From Bacteroidales bacterium (GTDB lineage Bacteria; Bacteroidota; Bacteroidia; Bacteroidales; JAFGUD01), in contig JAFGXO010000011.1 of NCBI GenBank assembly GCA_016936595.1, positions 1 through 57,019 on the forward strand: DNA of 57,019 bases. Direction: 5' to 3'. The first letter of the stretch is position 1; each line of letters opens with the position of its first letter. The position numbers and the translations under genes are program-made. Shown here one piece after another: positions 19,050 to 28,101 of the stretch. The notes beneath the pieces were generated by a model. It had not been told where the DNA came from and ran no database searches. It was given only the letters and a program-made list of their open reading frames with translations.

Positions 19050-19122
19050 ACTTTCAAAATTACGCCAAATTATCTTTCATTAAAATCTATACAAATTAAA
19101 TGCTTTTTACATTACTACGCAA

Positions 19123-19138
19123 TACCTGAATTCAGGTA
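19123..19138. repeat. Perfect 16-bp palindrome TACCTGAATTCAGGTA
   Basis: Self-complementary in full. Confidence 0.85.
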
Positions 19139-19519
19139 ATTTTCAGGCCAATAGATACTAATTTTGTTTGTTATTTTTGTTTGCATTATATATTTAATAA
19201 GCGGTTTTTTTAAGTCTATTTTATTATTAGTTGTAAAGTATTTAAGTTTTTGAAAAAAGTTGTATTATAGCCGAAAAATTGATTTTTAAAATTGATTTTA
19301 TAATTTTTGTGAAAAACTTTTTTTTTTGTAATGTTTTTTAGTTACGTGATTTTTAAAACATTTTAGTGCTTTTCTTCTTTTTCCTGTTTTTACAATAATT
19401 TTTAGTAAAGTTTTTGGAATAGTCGGTTTTTTTAACGTTTATACTTGAGTTTTTTTAATATTTTCTTTTTAGTTCTTTTTGGAAATTTTTTAAAGTGTAA
19501 ATTTAACAAATAATATATT

Positions 19520-19549
19520 TTTGAAATTGTACATTTTAATTTACTTTTG
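19520..19549 (+). promoter_or_regulatory. Bacteroidetes-type promoter TTTG-N18-TACTTTTG
   Basis: TTTG 19520-19523 and TACTTTTG 19542-19549, upstream of the operon starting at 19606. Confidence 0.6.
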
Positions 19550-19605
19550 TATGTTTAAAAAAGGTTTGGTAAGTTTTTTGATTATAAAAAAAAAAACTAC
19601 AACAA

Positions 19606-20157
19606 ATGAAAATTGATAGCCCATACAAAAAGTATCTTTATTTACCTTTAGTTAAAATTTTTGTTTACGGAACATTGCGAAAAAATAATCGTTTAGGATT
19701 TTATATGGAAGGAGCCGAATATGTTGGTCCATACTATACACGAGGGCAGCTTATGAAATCCGAAAATGAAAATGTTTACATAGATTTTGGTTACAATGAC
19801 GCTGTTACAATAGGAGAGGTTTATATGGTTAATTTTTATTGTTTACAAAGAATAAACCACCTTGAAGTACTTTCCGGCACGTTTCCTAAAGGTTATGAGC
19901 TTAATGTAAAACCAATTTGGAAATTATCCGAAGATAAAAAATTTACATTTGATGATCAAACCATAGAACTTGCTTTTTTTTACAAATGGATTAATAGTCC
20001 TGTAAAAATATTAACAGGTGATTTTAATGACGATTTTATTCCAATTGACGAAATCGAGAAATTGATAGTATCATCAAAAGGCGAAATAAAAAGCCAAGAG
20101 CTTTTAACTATCATGCAAAAAAAATTATCAATTTTTGAAAGCTTGACCTTTGAATAA
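19606..20157 (+). CDS. Gamma-glutamylcyclotransferase (AIG2-like) family protein
   Basis: 'KIFVYGTLRKNNRLGFYMEGAEYVGPYYTRGQL'. Confidence 0.8.
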   Translation: MKIDSPYKKYLYLPLVKIFVYGTLRKNNRLGFYMEGAEYVGPYYTRGQLMKSENENVYIDFGYNDAVTIGEVYMVNFYCLQRINHLEVLSGTFPKGYELNVKPIWKLSEDKKFTFDDQTIELAFFYKWINSPVKILTGDFNDDFIPIDEIEKLIVSSKGEIKSQELLTIMQKKLSIFESLTFE

Positions 20158-21577
20158 AAACAAAAAAAATATAAGGCAACGGATTGCAAATGTTTTGTTT
20201 TGGTCAATCGTTTCGGCGGCATTTATAGGTCCGGGAACTGTAACAACAGCTACTAAAGCAGGTGTTTATTTCCATTACGATCTTATGTGGACTATGGTTT
20301 TTTCTGTAATTGCATGTTTGCTTTTGCAAGAAGCCAGTGCACGAATAGCAATATTTTCAGAAATGAATCTTGGAGAAGCAATAGCCAAACATTTTGAAAA
20401 TAAATCGTCAAAATATTTTATTTCAGTATTAATAATAGGATCAATAATATTGGGAAGTGCTGCTTATGAAACCGGAAATATTTTAGGTTCGGTTGAGGGC
20501 TTGCGATTTGTGTTTAAATCCGTTCCAAAACCCATATTTGTAATTGTTTTAGGCATTGCTGCGTTTTTATCATTTAGAATGAAGTCGATTAGAACCGTTG
20601 CACAAATATTAGGCGGTTTTGTTTATTTAATGGGTTTGGCATTTTTGCTTACAGCCATATCAGTTAAACCCGATATTTCTAGAATAATGCAAGGAGTTTT
20701 TGTTCCAACTATCCCAGATGTTTCGGGAGCGGGTATGTTAATTCTTGGAATAATAGGTACAACTGTAGTTCCTTATGATTTGTTTTTGGGCTCGGGAATT
20801 GTAGATAAAACACAAACAATTAGAGAAGCTCGTTTAGGATTATCAATTGCGATAATTTTAGGAGGCATAATTTCTATGTCTATTATGGCTGTAGGTAGCT
20901 CAATAACAGATGGTTGGACTGCTGAATCAATTGCAAGTTTAGAATTTGATTTTGAGTTCATGAAATCAGGGCTTTATCTAAATTCGCTCATTAACGATTA
21001 CGCATTATACATATTTGGTTTTGGAATGTTTGCAGCGGGTTTTACCTCAGCAATAACTGCACCGTTAGCTTCGGCTATAACCGCAAGAAGTTTATTTTCA
21101 AAAAATAAAGAAAAATGGGAATCAAAATCTTTAAGATTTCAATTAGTTGCAGGAGGGGTTTTAATTGTAGGAGTTGTTTTTGGAGTATTACAAGTTAAAC
21201 CTGTTCCGGCAATAATTATTGCTCAAGCTTTTAATGGTTTTATTTTACCATTCATAAGTATTTTTATGCTTATGATTATTAATAATCCGGCAGTAATGAA
21301 GAAAAGAATTAATTCACATTTTTCAAATGTATTAATGGGATTTGTAGTTTGGATAACTTTATTAATAGGAACTTTTAATATCCTAAAAGCAGTTCAGAAT
21401 GTGCTAAATTTTGAAATAGCAAATAACGATTTATTATTTGTTTTTATTAGTTTCTTTAACTTATTAGCAACAATTTTTATTATATTTAGAATTTACAAAT
21501 ATCGAAATAAGAAATTAACAGAATTAAGGAATGAAGAGTTTAACAACGAATATTATAAACACATTAGAAATAATTAA
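20150..21577 (+). CDS. Nramp-family (divalent) metal transporter, non-canonical motifs
   Basis: About 11 TM segments; 'FIGPGTVTTATKAG' and 'GTTVVPYDLFLGSG' align to the Nramp TM1 and TM6 regions; TTG start overlapping the upstream CDS. Confidence 0.85.
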   Translation: MNKNKKNIRQRIANVLFWSIVSAAFIGPGTVTTATKAGVYFHYDLMWTMVFSVIACLLLQEASARIAIFSEMNLGEAIAKHFENKSSKYFISVLIIGSIILGSAAYETGNILGSVEGLRFVFKSVPKPIFVIVLGIAAFLSFRMKSIRTVAQILGGFVYLMGLAFLLTAISVKPDISRIMQGVFVPTIPDVSGAGMLILGIIGTTVVPYDLFLGSGIVDKTQTIREARLGLSIAIILGGIISMSIMAVGSSITDGWTAESIASLEFDFEFMKSGLYLNSLINDYALYIFGFGMFAAGFTSAITAPLASAITARSLFSKNKEKWESKSLRFQLVAGGVLIVGVVFGVLQVKPVPAIIIAQAFNGFILPFISIFMLMIINNPAVMKKRINSHFSNVLMGFVVWITLLIGTFNILKAVQNVLNFEIANNDLLFVFISFFNLLATIFIIFRIYKYRNKKLTELRNEEFNNEYYKHIRNN

Positions 21578-24500
21578 TGCTCGGACTGCAGGATTACATA
21601 AAAGATAGATTTAATATAAAAGATGATGACTATAATAAAATCAAGCTCTTGTTTTTATATTCGTTTTCGTTAGGCCTTTTTATAGCATTTTATTTTGTTC
21701 CCGCAAATTCAAAATTTTTAGAAAATTATGGTCATTTTGAACTACCTTACGCCTATATAATTTCCGGAGTTGTTGGTATTTTGGCTATTACAGTTTATTC
21801 TTTTATTCAAAAACACAAACGTAGTAAAACTCTGTTTGTTTCGGCTATAGTTTTTATGTTGCTTATTTCTTTGCTCTCAAAATTATTTTTATATGTTCTT
21901 CATAGCGATTTAATCAATATTTCTTTTGATTTAAAATCTTCATTAACTCGTGCAATAAGCTTTTTTGTTTTTATTTGGGCATGGCCATTTATTTCCCTCG
22001 TAGCTACTATTACCGGCGGTTTAGCTCTTCGCTTATTTAATTTATTGCAGGTCAAAAAATTCTATGGTTTAATTAATTTAGGAGGAGTTATTGCAGCAAC
22101 AATGAGTTATTTTTTAATATCTCAAATTCTAAAAATACTTGGTTCTCAGTATGATTTAATATTAATTGGCAGCGTTGGATTGCTTTCTGCAATTATTTTA
22201 TTGTTTTATATTTACAAAAAGTTCCCCGAAAAAAAGCAAGCAGTAAAGGAAAAAATAAAAGGCGAAAAACCAAAATTTTGGGGCGGATTATTAAAAAACA
22301 AGTTCATATTTTTTATTTTTATAGGTGCTATTGCTTCATCGGTTGTAATTTACATTGCAGATTATGGCTTTTTAATAACAGTTAAAGCTACAAAAGATGA
22401 AATATTAGGAGGCGATCAAGAAGTTGCAAAATTTCTTTCTTTAGTATTTGGGGGATTAAAAGTTGGCGAATTAATTATTTCACTTATTTCGGGCAGAATT
22501 TTAACAAAAGGAGGATTAAGATTAGGCTTAGTTTTGCTCCCGCTTTTTATAACTACTTTATTTTTAACCGCTTTTATTAGTGCTCAGATAGTAGGCGTTG
22601 TTTCGTTTTTATTTTTGGGATTAATGACTTCGGGTAAAATGTTTGAGCGAATAATTAGGCGAGGAGTTGACGATCCTTCTTTTAATGTGCTTTATCAAAC
22701 TTTGCCCGAAGACCAAAAATTATTTGTTCAAACTCGTGTGGGCATTGTTCAACAAGGAGCAATTGCTATAGCCGGAACATTTTTATTGTTAGTAAATTTG
22801 GCTCTTCACACAAGCGGGTCCGATTTTAAAGTTCAATATTATCCTTTATATACACTTCCTATTATGATGTTGGCTATTTACTTGGCTTTTCAATTATATT
22901 CTCGTTATAAAAATAGGATAAAAGAGATTTTAGCAGATAAAAAATTATTTAAATTTGAGTATATTGAACAGGAGATTTTTGCTAATGATATTCTCAAAAA
23001 ATTTATTTTAAGCGAGGATATTGAAGCATCAAAATTTAGTACTGTTGTTCTTTCAGAAACAAATCCCAGGAGTTTAGAAAATTATATTGCTTTTTTGCTT
23101 AAAGTAGATGATATAATTATTCGTAAATCAATTCTTTCAAATATTGATAGCACTTATAACGAAAAACTTGTTCCAATTATCGAAGAAATTGGAAATAAAG
23201 GAGGAATAACCGACAGAGAATTGAAAAAATTATTTTTGCAAGCCTTTTTTAAGCTCGACTATAGCGAAATAAAAGAAATGCCAATAATTAAGCTTAAGTC
23301 TTTTGCTTATTCCGAAAATCCGAATCTGAATATTACAGCTACAAAATATCTTTTTAAAAATAGAGTTAGCGACGACGAAGAAATAATAATTCATCTTTTA
23401 TGTTCAAAAAACAGAAGTGTAAAATTAGCAGCAATAAAAATAGCAAGTAAACGCAAAACTCCAGTTTTGTGGGCAAAATTGATTGAGCTTTTAGAAAACA
23501 CAGAGTATAATAATATTATTATTAATATTTTGGTTGAAATTGGAGAACCGGTTTTAACCGATCTTAATAAGTTTTTTAAAACTCAAACCGAAACAAATAT
23601 TTTAAGTAAAATTATTCAAATTTTTGCTAAAATAGGAACCGCAAAAGCTCAAAGAATATTGGTTTCATATTTAGATTATCCAAATAGAGAAATTCAAAAC
23701 TTATGTATTCAAGCTCTTCATTATTCACGCTTTAGAGCAAAAGAAGATACTTTTGAGGTTATTCGAGACCGAATAAAATCGGTGGCTTATAATATTTTTT
23801 GGTTTTTAATTAGCATTAAAGATTTAGTAAAAGAAAAAAATACTCTTAGATTAGTTCAAGCACTTGATTTAGAGAGAACTAATAGCCTCGAAGAATTATT
23901 TTTCTTGCTTAGTTTTACTCAATCACCCGAAATTGTAGAATTAATAAAAATAAATATTATAGGTGAAAATACAATATTTGCTCTTGAGTTAATTGATAAT
24001 TATATAGAGCCTGAAATAAAGAAAATGATTATCCCTCTTTTTGAACCAATTTCTATAGGTCAAAAAGTTAGACGATTAAAGCAATTTTTTGTGCTAAAAC
24101 CACTTGAATTTGAAAAGCGACTTATAGATATTGTGCTTACAGATAACGTTAAAGTTGATGTTTGGTCTCAATCAAAAGCAATAGAACTTATTGGAAAAAT
24201 ATTGCCAAATAAAGAGCTAAAATGTCCGGATATTGATATTTCGCAAATTGAAGAACCCCAAATTTGGAATATTGAGGGAATTAAAAAAGTTCGCTTGCAG
24301 TTTTCGGTTAATAATTTGGAAAATACTCTTTGGGCTACTATGCTTCACCCCTCTGAATTAATTTATTCAACAGTAATGAAAATTTTGTTTGATAATAAAG
24401 CAACAGGATTGGAAAAATTTGTTGATAAATTATCAAAAAAGAAAAGGCAAATATATAATAATTTAGTAGTAAATGCCGATTTAATATCCGATAAAATTAA

Positions 24501-24864
24501 AATGTTGCGACGAGTTTATTTGTTTTATTCTATTCCCGAAAAATCGCTTTTACGCTTGGCCGATATCGTAGAGCATGATAAATTGAATAAGAATGATGAA
24601 ATTGAATTTTTTAATGAAAATGCTGAGGAAAATATAATTATTTTGGTAAAAGGGAATTTAAATTATATCTCTCAAAATAAAAATGAAATTATATACAATA
24701 AAAATAGTATTGTTATAAGAGGGTTAAATGTTCCACAAAAAGCTAAATCTTTAGTTGCAGTAAATGCTTCGGTTGTTATAAAAATTAATCGTTTTAAATT
24801 TTTTAATTTACTTGCTTCAAATAACGATTTAGTCCAGAATTTATTCAAAACAATTAAATTTTAG
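21577..24864 (+). CDS. NTT (ATP/ADP translocase)-like/MFS membrane domain fused to HEAT repeats and a C-terminal cyclic-nucleotide-binding-like domain
   Basis: 12-TM-like N-terminal half ('YSFSLGLFIAFYFVPANSKFLENYG'); helical repeats ('SENPNLNITATKYLFKN', 'SKNRSVKLAAIKIASKR'); cNMP-like 'EKSLLRLADIVEHDKLNKNDEIEFFNENAEENIIILVKG'. Confidence 0.75.
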   Translation: MLGLQDYIKDRFNIKDDDYNKIKLLFLYSFSLGLFIAFYFVPANSKFLENYGHFELPYAYIISGVVGILAITVYSFIQKHKRSKTLFVSAIVFMLLISLLSKLFLYVLHSDLINISFDLKSSLTRAISFFVFIWAWPFISLVATITGGLALRLFNLLQVKKFYGLINLGGVIAATMSYFLISQILKILGSQYDLILIGSVGLLSAIILLFYIYKKFPEKKQAVKEKIKGEKPKFWGGLLKNKFIFFIFIGAIASSVVIYIADYGFLITVKATKDEILGGDQEVAKFLSLVFGGLKVGELIISLISGRILTKGGLRLGLVLLPLFITTLFLTAFISAQIVGVVSFLFLGLMTSGKMFERIIRRGVDDPSFNVLYQTLPEDQKLFVQTRVGIVQQGAIAIAGTFLLLVNLALHTSGSDFKVQYYPLYTLPIMMLAIYLAFQLYSRYKNRIKEILADKKLFKFEYIEQEIFANDILKKFILSEDIEASKFSTVVLSETNPRSLENYIAFLLKVDDIIIRKSILSNIDSTYNEKLVPIIEEIGNKGGITDRELKKLFLQAFFKLDYSEIKEMPIIKLKSFAYSENPNLNITATKYLFKNRVSDDEEIIIHLLCSKNRSVKLAAIKIASKRKTPVLWAKLIELLENTEYNNIIINILVEIGEPVLTDLNKFFKTQTETNILSKIIQIFAKIGTAKAQRILVSYLDYPNREIQNLCIQALHYSRFRAKEDTFEVIRDRIKSVAYNIFWFLISIKDLVKEKNTLRLVQALDLERTNSLEELFFLLSFTQSPEIVELIKINIIGENTIFALELIDNYIEPEIKKMIIPLFEPISIGQKVRRLKQFFVLKPLEFEKRLIDIVLTDNVKVDVWSQSKAIELIGKILPNKELKCPDIDISQIEEPQIWNIEGIKKVRLQFSVNNLENTLWATMLHPSELIYSTVMKILFDNKATGLEKFVDKLSKKKRQIYNNLVVNADLISDKIKMLRRVYLFYSIPEKSLLRLADIVEHDKLNKNDEIEFFNENAEENIIILVKGNLNYISQNKNEIIYNKNSIVIRGLNVPQKAKSLVAVNASVVIKINRFKFFNLLASNNDLVQNLFKTIKF

Positions 24865-24867
24865 CAC

Positions 24868-25704
24868 ATGACTATAACTTGTAAAGGGAAATTATTAGAT
24901 TTGAATTATCCGGTAGTAATGGGAATATTAAACATAACTCCGGATTCTTTTTATGACGGAGGTTTGTATTTAACAAAAGAACAAATATTACTACGAGCAA
25001 AGCAAATTGTTAACGAAGGTGCTGAAATTATTGATGTTGGAGCTTATTCATCACGCCCCGGAGCTGCAAATATTTCTGTAAACGAAGAACTTAATCGTTT
25101 AGATAATGCACTAACAGTGATAAAAAAAGAGATGCCCGACGCATGTATTTCTGTTGATACTTTTAGGCCTGAAGTTGTTCAAAAAGTTGTACAAAATTTT
25201 AATGTTGATATTATTAATGATATTTATGCAGGCACTGCAAGTAAAAACATGCTTGAAACTATAGCTAACAATAATGTTGCGTATATTATGATGCACATGC
25301 AAGGAACACCTCAAAATATGCAAACTAATCCGCAATATGACGATGTTGTTTTAGATATAATAAAGTTTTTTTCAGAAAGAATTAATAAAGCAGTAAATTT
25401 TGGAATAAATGACATTATTATAGATCCTGGTTTGGGGTTTGGAAAATTACTTGATCATAATTTTCAAATAATAAGTCGTTTAGATGAATTTAAAATTATC
25501 GATTATCCAATTTTAGTTGGAGTTTCGCGAAAATCAATGATTTACAAGTATCTAAATATTAGCCCTCAAGAAAGTTTAACCGGAACAATTTCTTTAAATA
25601 CAATAGCATTAAACAAAGGAGCAAATATTTTAAGAGTTCACGATGTGAAGGAAGCTGTTGAAACGATAAAAATTGTTAATAAAATAAATAATTTTGCAAA
25701 TTAA
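24868..25704 (+). CDS. folP: Dihydropteroate synthase
   Basis: 'VMGILNITPDSFYDGG', 'GAEIIDVGAYSSRPGA', 'DPGLGFGK'. Confidence 0.95.
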   Translation: MTITCKGKLLDLNYPVVMGILNITPDSFYDGGLYLTKEQILLRAKQIVNEGAEIIDVGAYSSRPGAANISVNEELNRLDNALTVIKKEMPDACISVDTFRPEVVQKVVQNFNVDIINDIYAGTASKNMLETIANNNVAYIMMHMQGTPQNMQTNPQYDDVVLDIIKFFSERINKAVNFGINDIIIDPGLGFGKLLDHNFQIISRLDEFKIIDYPILVGVSRKSMIYKYLNISPQESLTGTISLNTIALNKGANILRVHDVKEAVETIKIVNKINNFAN

Positions 25705-25932
25705 ATGTTTGCTTAATTATCTTTGATAAACATAAATTACTTTTTCTTTAAAAAATATCTTTAATTAGTTTATTATTAGAACTTTAATTGAGTTTAAACA
25801 CAATTTATTTTATTTGTATGAAAATATATTGTAAAAATATTTAATTTTGCATTTACAAGTATAAACTAAAATGTATTTTTGTGCGGTTTTAGCATTTATA
25901 AAACCTTTTTTTTTAATATTTATTTTACATTC

Positions 25933-26874
25933 ATGGCAACAAAATATAAATTTAATCCCGAAACTTTTTCATATCAAAACGACAATAAATTAGTACGTTA
26001 TTCGAAAATAATATTAACACAAATAGTTGCAATTGTATTTTTGAGTATTGCAGTGTTTTATGCTTTGTCATATTTTCAAGATTCTCCTCTTGAAAAAAAT
26101 TTAAAGTACGAAAATCAGATTTTAGAAAAAGAATATAACCGAATTTATGCTTTGTACGACGAAAATGAAAAGAACTTGCAACAACTTGAACAACAAGATG
26201 AAGGTTTATATAAATTGATTTTTGGAGCACCAATGCCGGTTGACAGTTCTGCAAATATTATTAACAAAATAAACACAACTAAGCCAAAGGTTTTAGTGAA
26301 AAATAACTACGAAAATTTATTAGAATTACAAAATTATTTAAGTTCAACAAAGCAAGAATTTATTAGTTTTGTTGATTCTTTTCAAAATATAATTAATTCC
26401 TCTGATAATATACCTTCAATTCAGCCGGTTCCAAATCCTAATTTGCAGTTATTGATATATGGTTACGGATACAGATTAGATCCAATTTACCACACTCCAC
26501 GTTTTCACAAAGGAATAGATTTTAACGTACCAATTGGAACTCCTGTTGTTGCTACTGCAAACGGCAAAGTTACAAAATCGGGTAGAGCAACCAAAGTTCA
26601 GGGAATTATTGTTGAAATTGAACATGGCGATTATTCAACTCATTATTATCATTTAAACGATGTAAATGTTAGAGTTGGGCAAACAGTAGAAAGAGGTCAG
26701 GTTATTGGATATGCCGGAACTACCGGTAAGTCTCTAATTCCTCATCTTCATTACGAAATATTTTACAAGAATAAACCGGTTAACCCTATTTTCTTCTTCT
26801 TTTTAGATTTGACTCCTCAGGATTTTAATACGATTTATAAAAAATCCATAACAGCCGGAATTAGTTTAGATTAA
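25933..26874 (+). CDS. M23 family metallopeptidase (LytM-type)
   Basis: 'GYRLDPIYHTPRFHKGIDF', 'HYYHLND', 'LIPHLHYEI'; start MATKYKFNPE at 25933. Confidence 0.92.
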   Translation: MATKYKFNPETFSYQNDNKLVRYSKIILTQIVAIVFLSIAVFYALSYFQDSPLEKNLKYENQILEKEYNRIYALYDENEKNLQQLEQQDEGLYKLIFGAPMPVDSSANIINKINTTKPKVLVKNNYENLLELQNYLSSTKQEFISFVDSFQNIINSSDNIPSIQPVPNPNLQLLIYGYGYRLDPIYHTPRFHKGIDFNVPIGTPVVATANGKVTKSGRATKVQGIIVEIEHGDYSTHYYHLNDVNVRVGQTVERGQVIGYAGTTGKSLIPHLHYEIFYKNKPVNPIFFFFLDLTPQDFNTIYKKSITAGISLD

Positions 26875-26914
26875 TATTTTATTGCAATATTATTGCGGGT
26901 AAAAGTTGAATTTT

Positions 26915-27499
26915 TTAAATTAAATTGTTTTTTACAGCATAATATATTAGTTCGGTTGTATTTTTTACGTCAATTTTTTTTAAAATTCGTTTTCTGTGCG
27001 TTTCAACAGTGTGAAAAGCAATGTTCAGAACTTCGCCCACTTCTTTGGAGCTTAAACCTTTGGATAGATATTTTATTATATCAAGCTCTCTTTCAGATAT
27101 TTGAACGTTATTTTTTTGCTGTAAATTGTCTGAAATCAGTAAATATATAGAGCTTGTAACTTGTTTATCGGTAAATGGTTTTGTTATGTATGAAAACGGT
27201 TTTGAATTTTTTGCTCTATCGAGTGTAACCTTGTCGGTGTAAGAAGTTAAATAAATAAAAGGAATGGTGTGTTTTTGGTTTATTTCAGTCATTAAATCAA
27301 TTCCATCTTTTTCGTAATGTAGATGTATGTCGCATAAAATAAGATCAGGTTTTTGTTCTTCAATCATTTTTTGAGCTTTATCGTATCTTGTTGCAGATCT
27401 AATATTTTTAAAGCCATCGTCTAAAAGAATTTTTTCAATACTTTTTACATTTATAAGGTCGTCATCTATAATTAATATATCTAATAGAGTTTTTTTCAT
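26915..27499 (-). CDS. LuxR/NarL-type response regulator
   Basis: Receiver 'ILIIDDDLINV', 'LILCDIHLHYEKDG', 'TKPF'; HTH 'ISERELDIIKYLSKGLSSKEVGEVLNIAFHTVETHRKRILKK'. Confidence 0.93.
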   Translation of the reverse strand: MKKTLLDILIIDDDLINVKSIEKILLDDGFKNIRSATRYDKAQKMIEEQKPDLILCDIHLHYEKDGIDLMTEINQKHTIPFIYLTSYTDKVTLDRAKNSKPFSYITKPFTDKQVTSSIYLLISDNLQQKNNVQISERELDIIKYLSKGLSSKEVGEVLNIAFHTVETHRKRILKKIDVKNTTELIYYAVKNNLI

Positions 27500-27574
27500 T
27501 TGAGTTTTTTAGTATACTAAAAAATAAAAAAAATAAATATTTAATCTTAAGCGTATCAAATTACTTAATATTTT

Positions 27575-28009
27575 TTATTGATTGTAATCTTTTCGTGTTA
27601 AATTAACTTCCGCTTCAAAATTTATATTGTGTAACATAAAACTAAATTTTGCAATAATATCATTTTGGGTTATTTGTTTTATTGTAAGTGTTTGATTTTG
27701 AGATGTTTCTAATAGTACAATATTTTCGTCAATGTGCCAATTTACGGTATCTGAGTTAATAATACACACATTACTATCAATAAATTCAAATTCAATTAGG
27801 GATAAGTAATTTAAAATATTAGTTTCAAATTCATTAATTGAAATAATAGATGTGTTTTTATTACAATATTCCTGAAATTTTAGGTCTAAATCATTTATAT
27901 ATGCATCTTCAATTAACCATTTACCAATTATTGCTGTTTTTAATGAGGGTGAGCATGAACAAAAAAACAATATTCCTGTAAAAAATATAACTGAATTTAA
28001 AGGCTTCAT
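27575..28009 (-). CDS. Small lipoprotein, unknown function
   Basis: Lipobox 'GILFFCSCSP'. Confidence 0.6.
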   Translation of the reverse strand: MKPLNSVIFFTGILFFCSCSPSLKTAIIGKWLIEDAYINDLDLKFQEYCNKNTSIISINEFETNILNYLSLIEFEFIDSNVCIINSDTVNWHIDENIVLLETSQNQTLTIKQITQNDIIAKFSFMLHNINFEAEVNLTRKDYNQ

Positions 28010-28061
28010 TTAAGCATTTGATTTTTTATAAAAAAGTTAGTTGTTTTCATTAACTTAAACG

Positions 28062-28100
28062 AAAAAACCGTCACTTTTGTTAGAAAATGACGTTTTTTTT
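28062..28100 (-). terminator. Terminator downstream of ffh
   Basis: CGTCAcTTTT/AAAATGACG stem with A-run/T-run flanks. Confidence 0.7.
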
Positions 28101-28101
28101 T

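Noticed and set aside
19066-19095. TTTG/ATAATTTG pair as the sRNA promoter
   Set aside because: The downstream box is offset by one base from TAnnTTTG (spacing 19-20); the exact TAATTTTG at 19062-19055 fits better.
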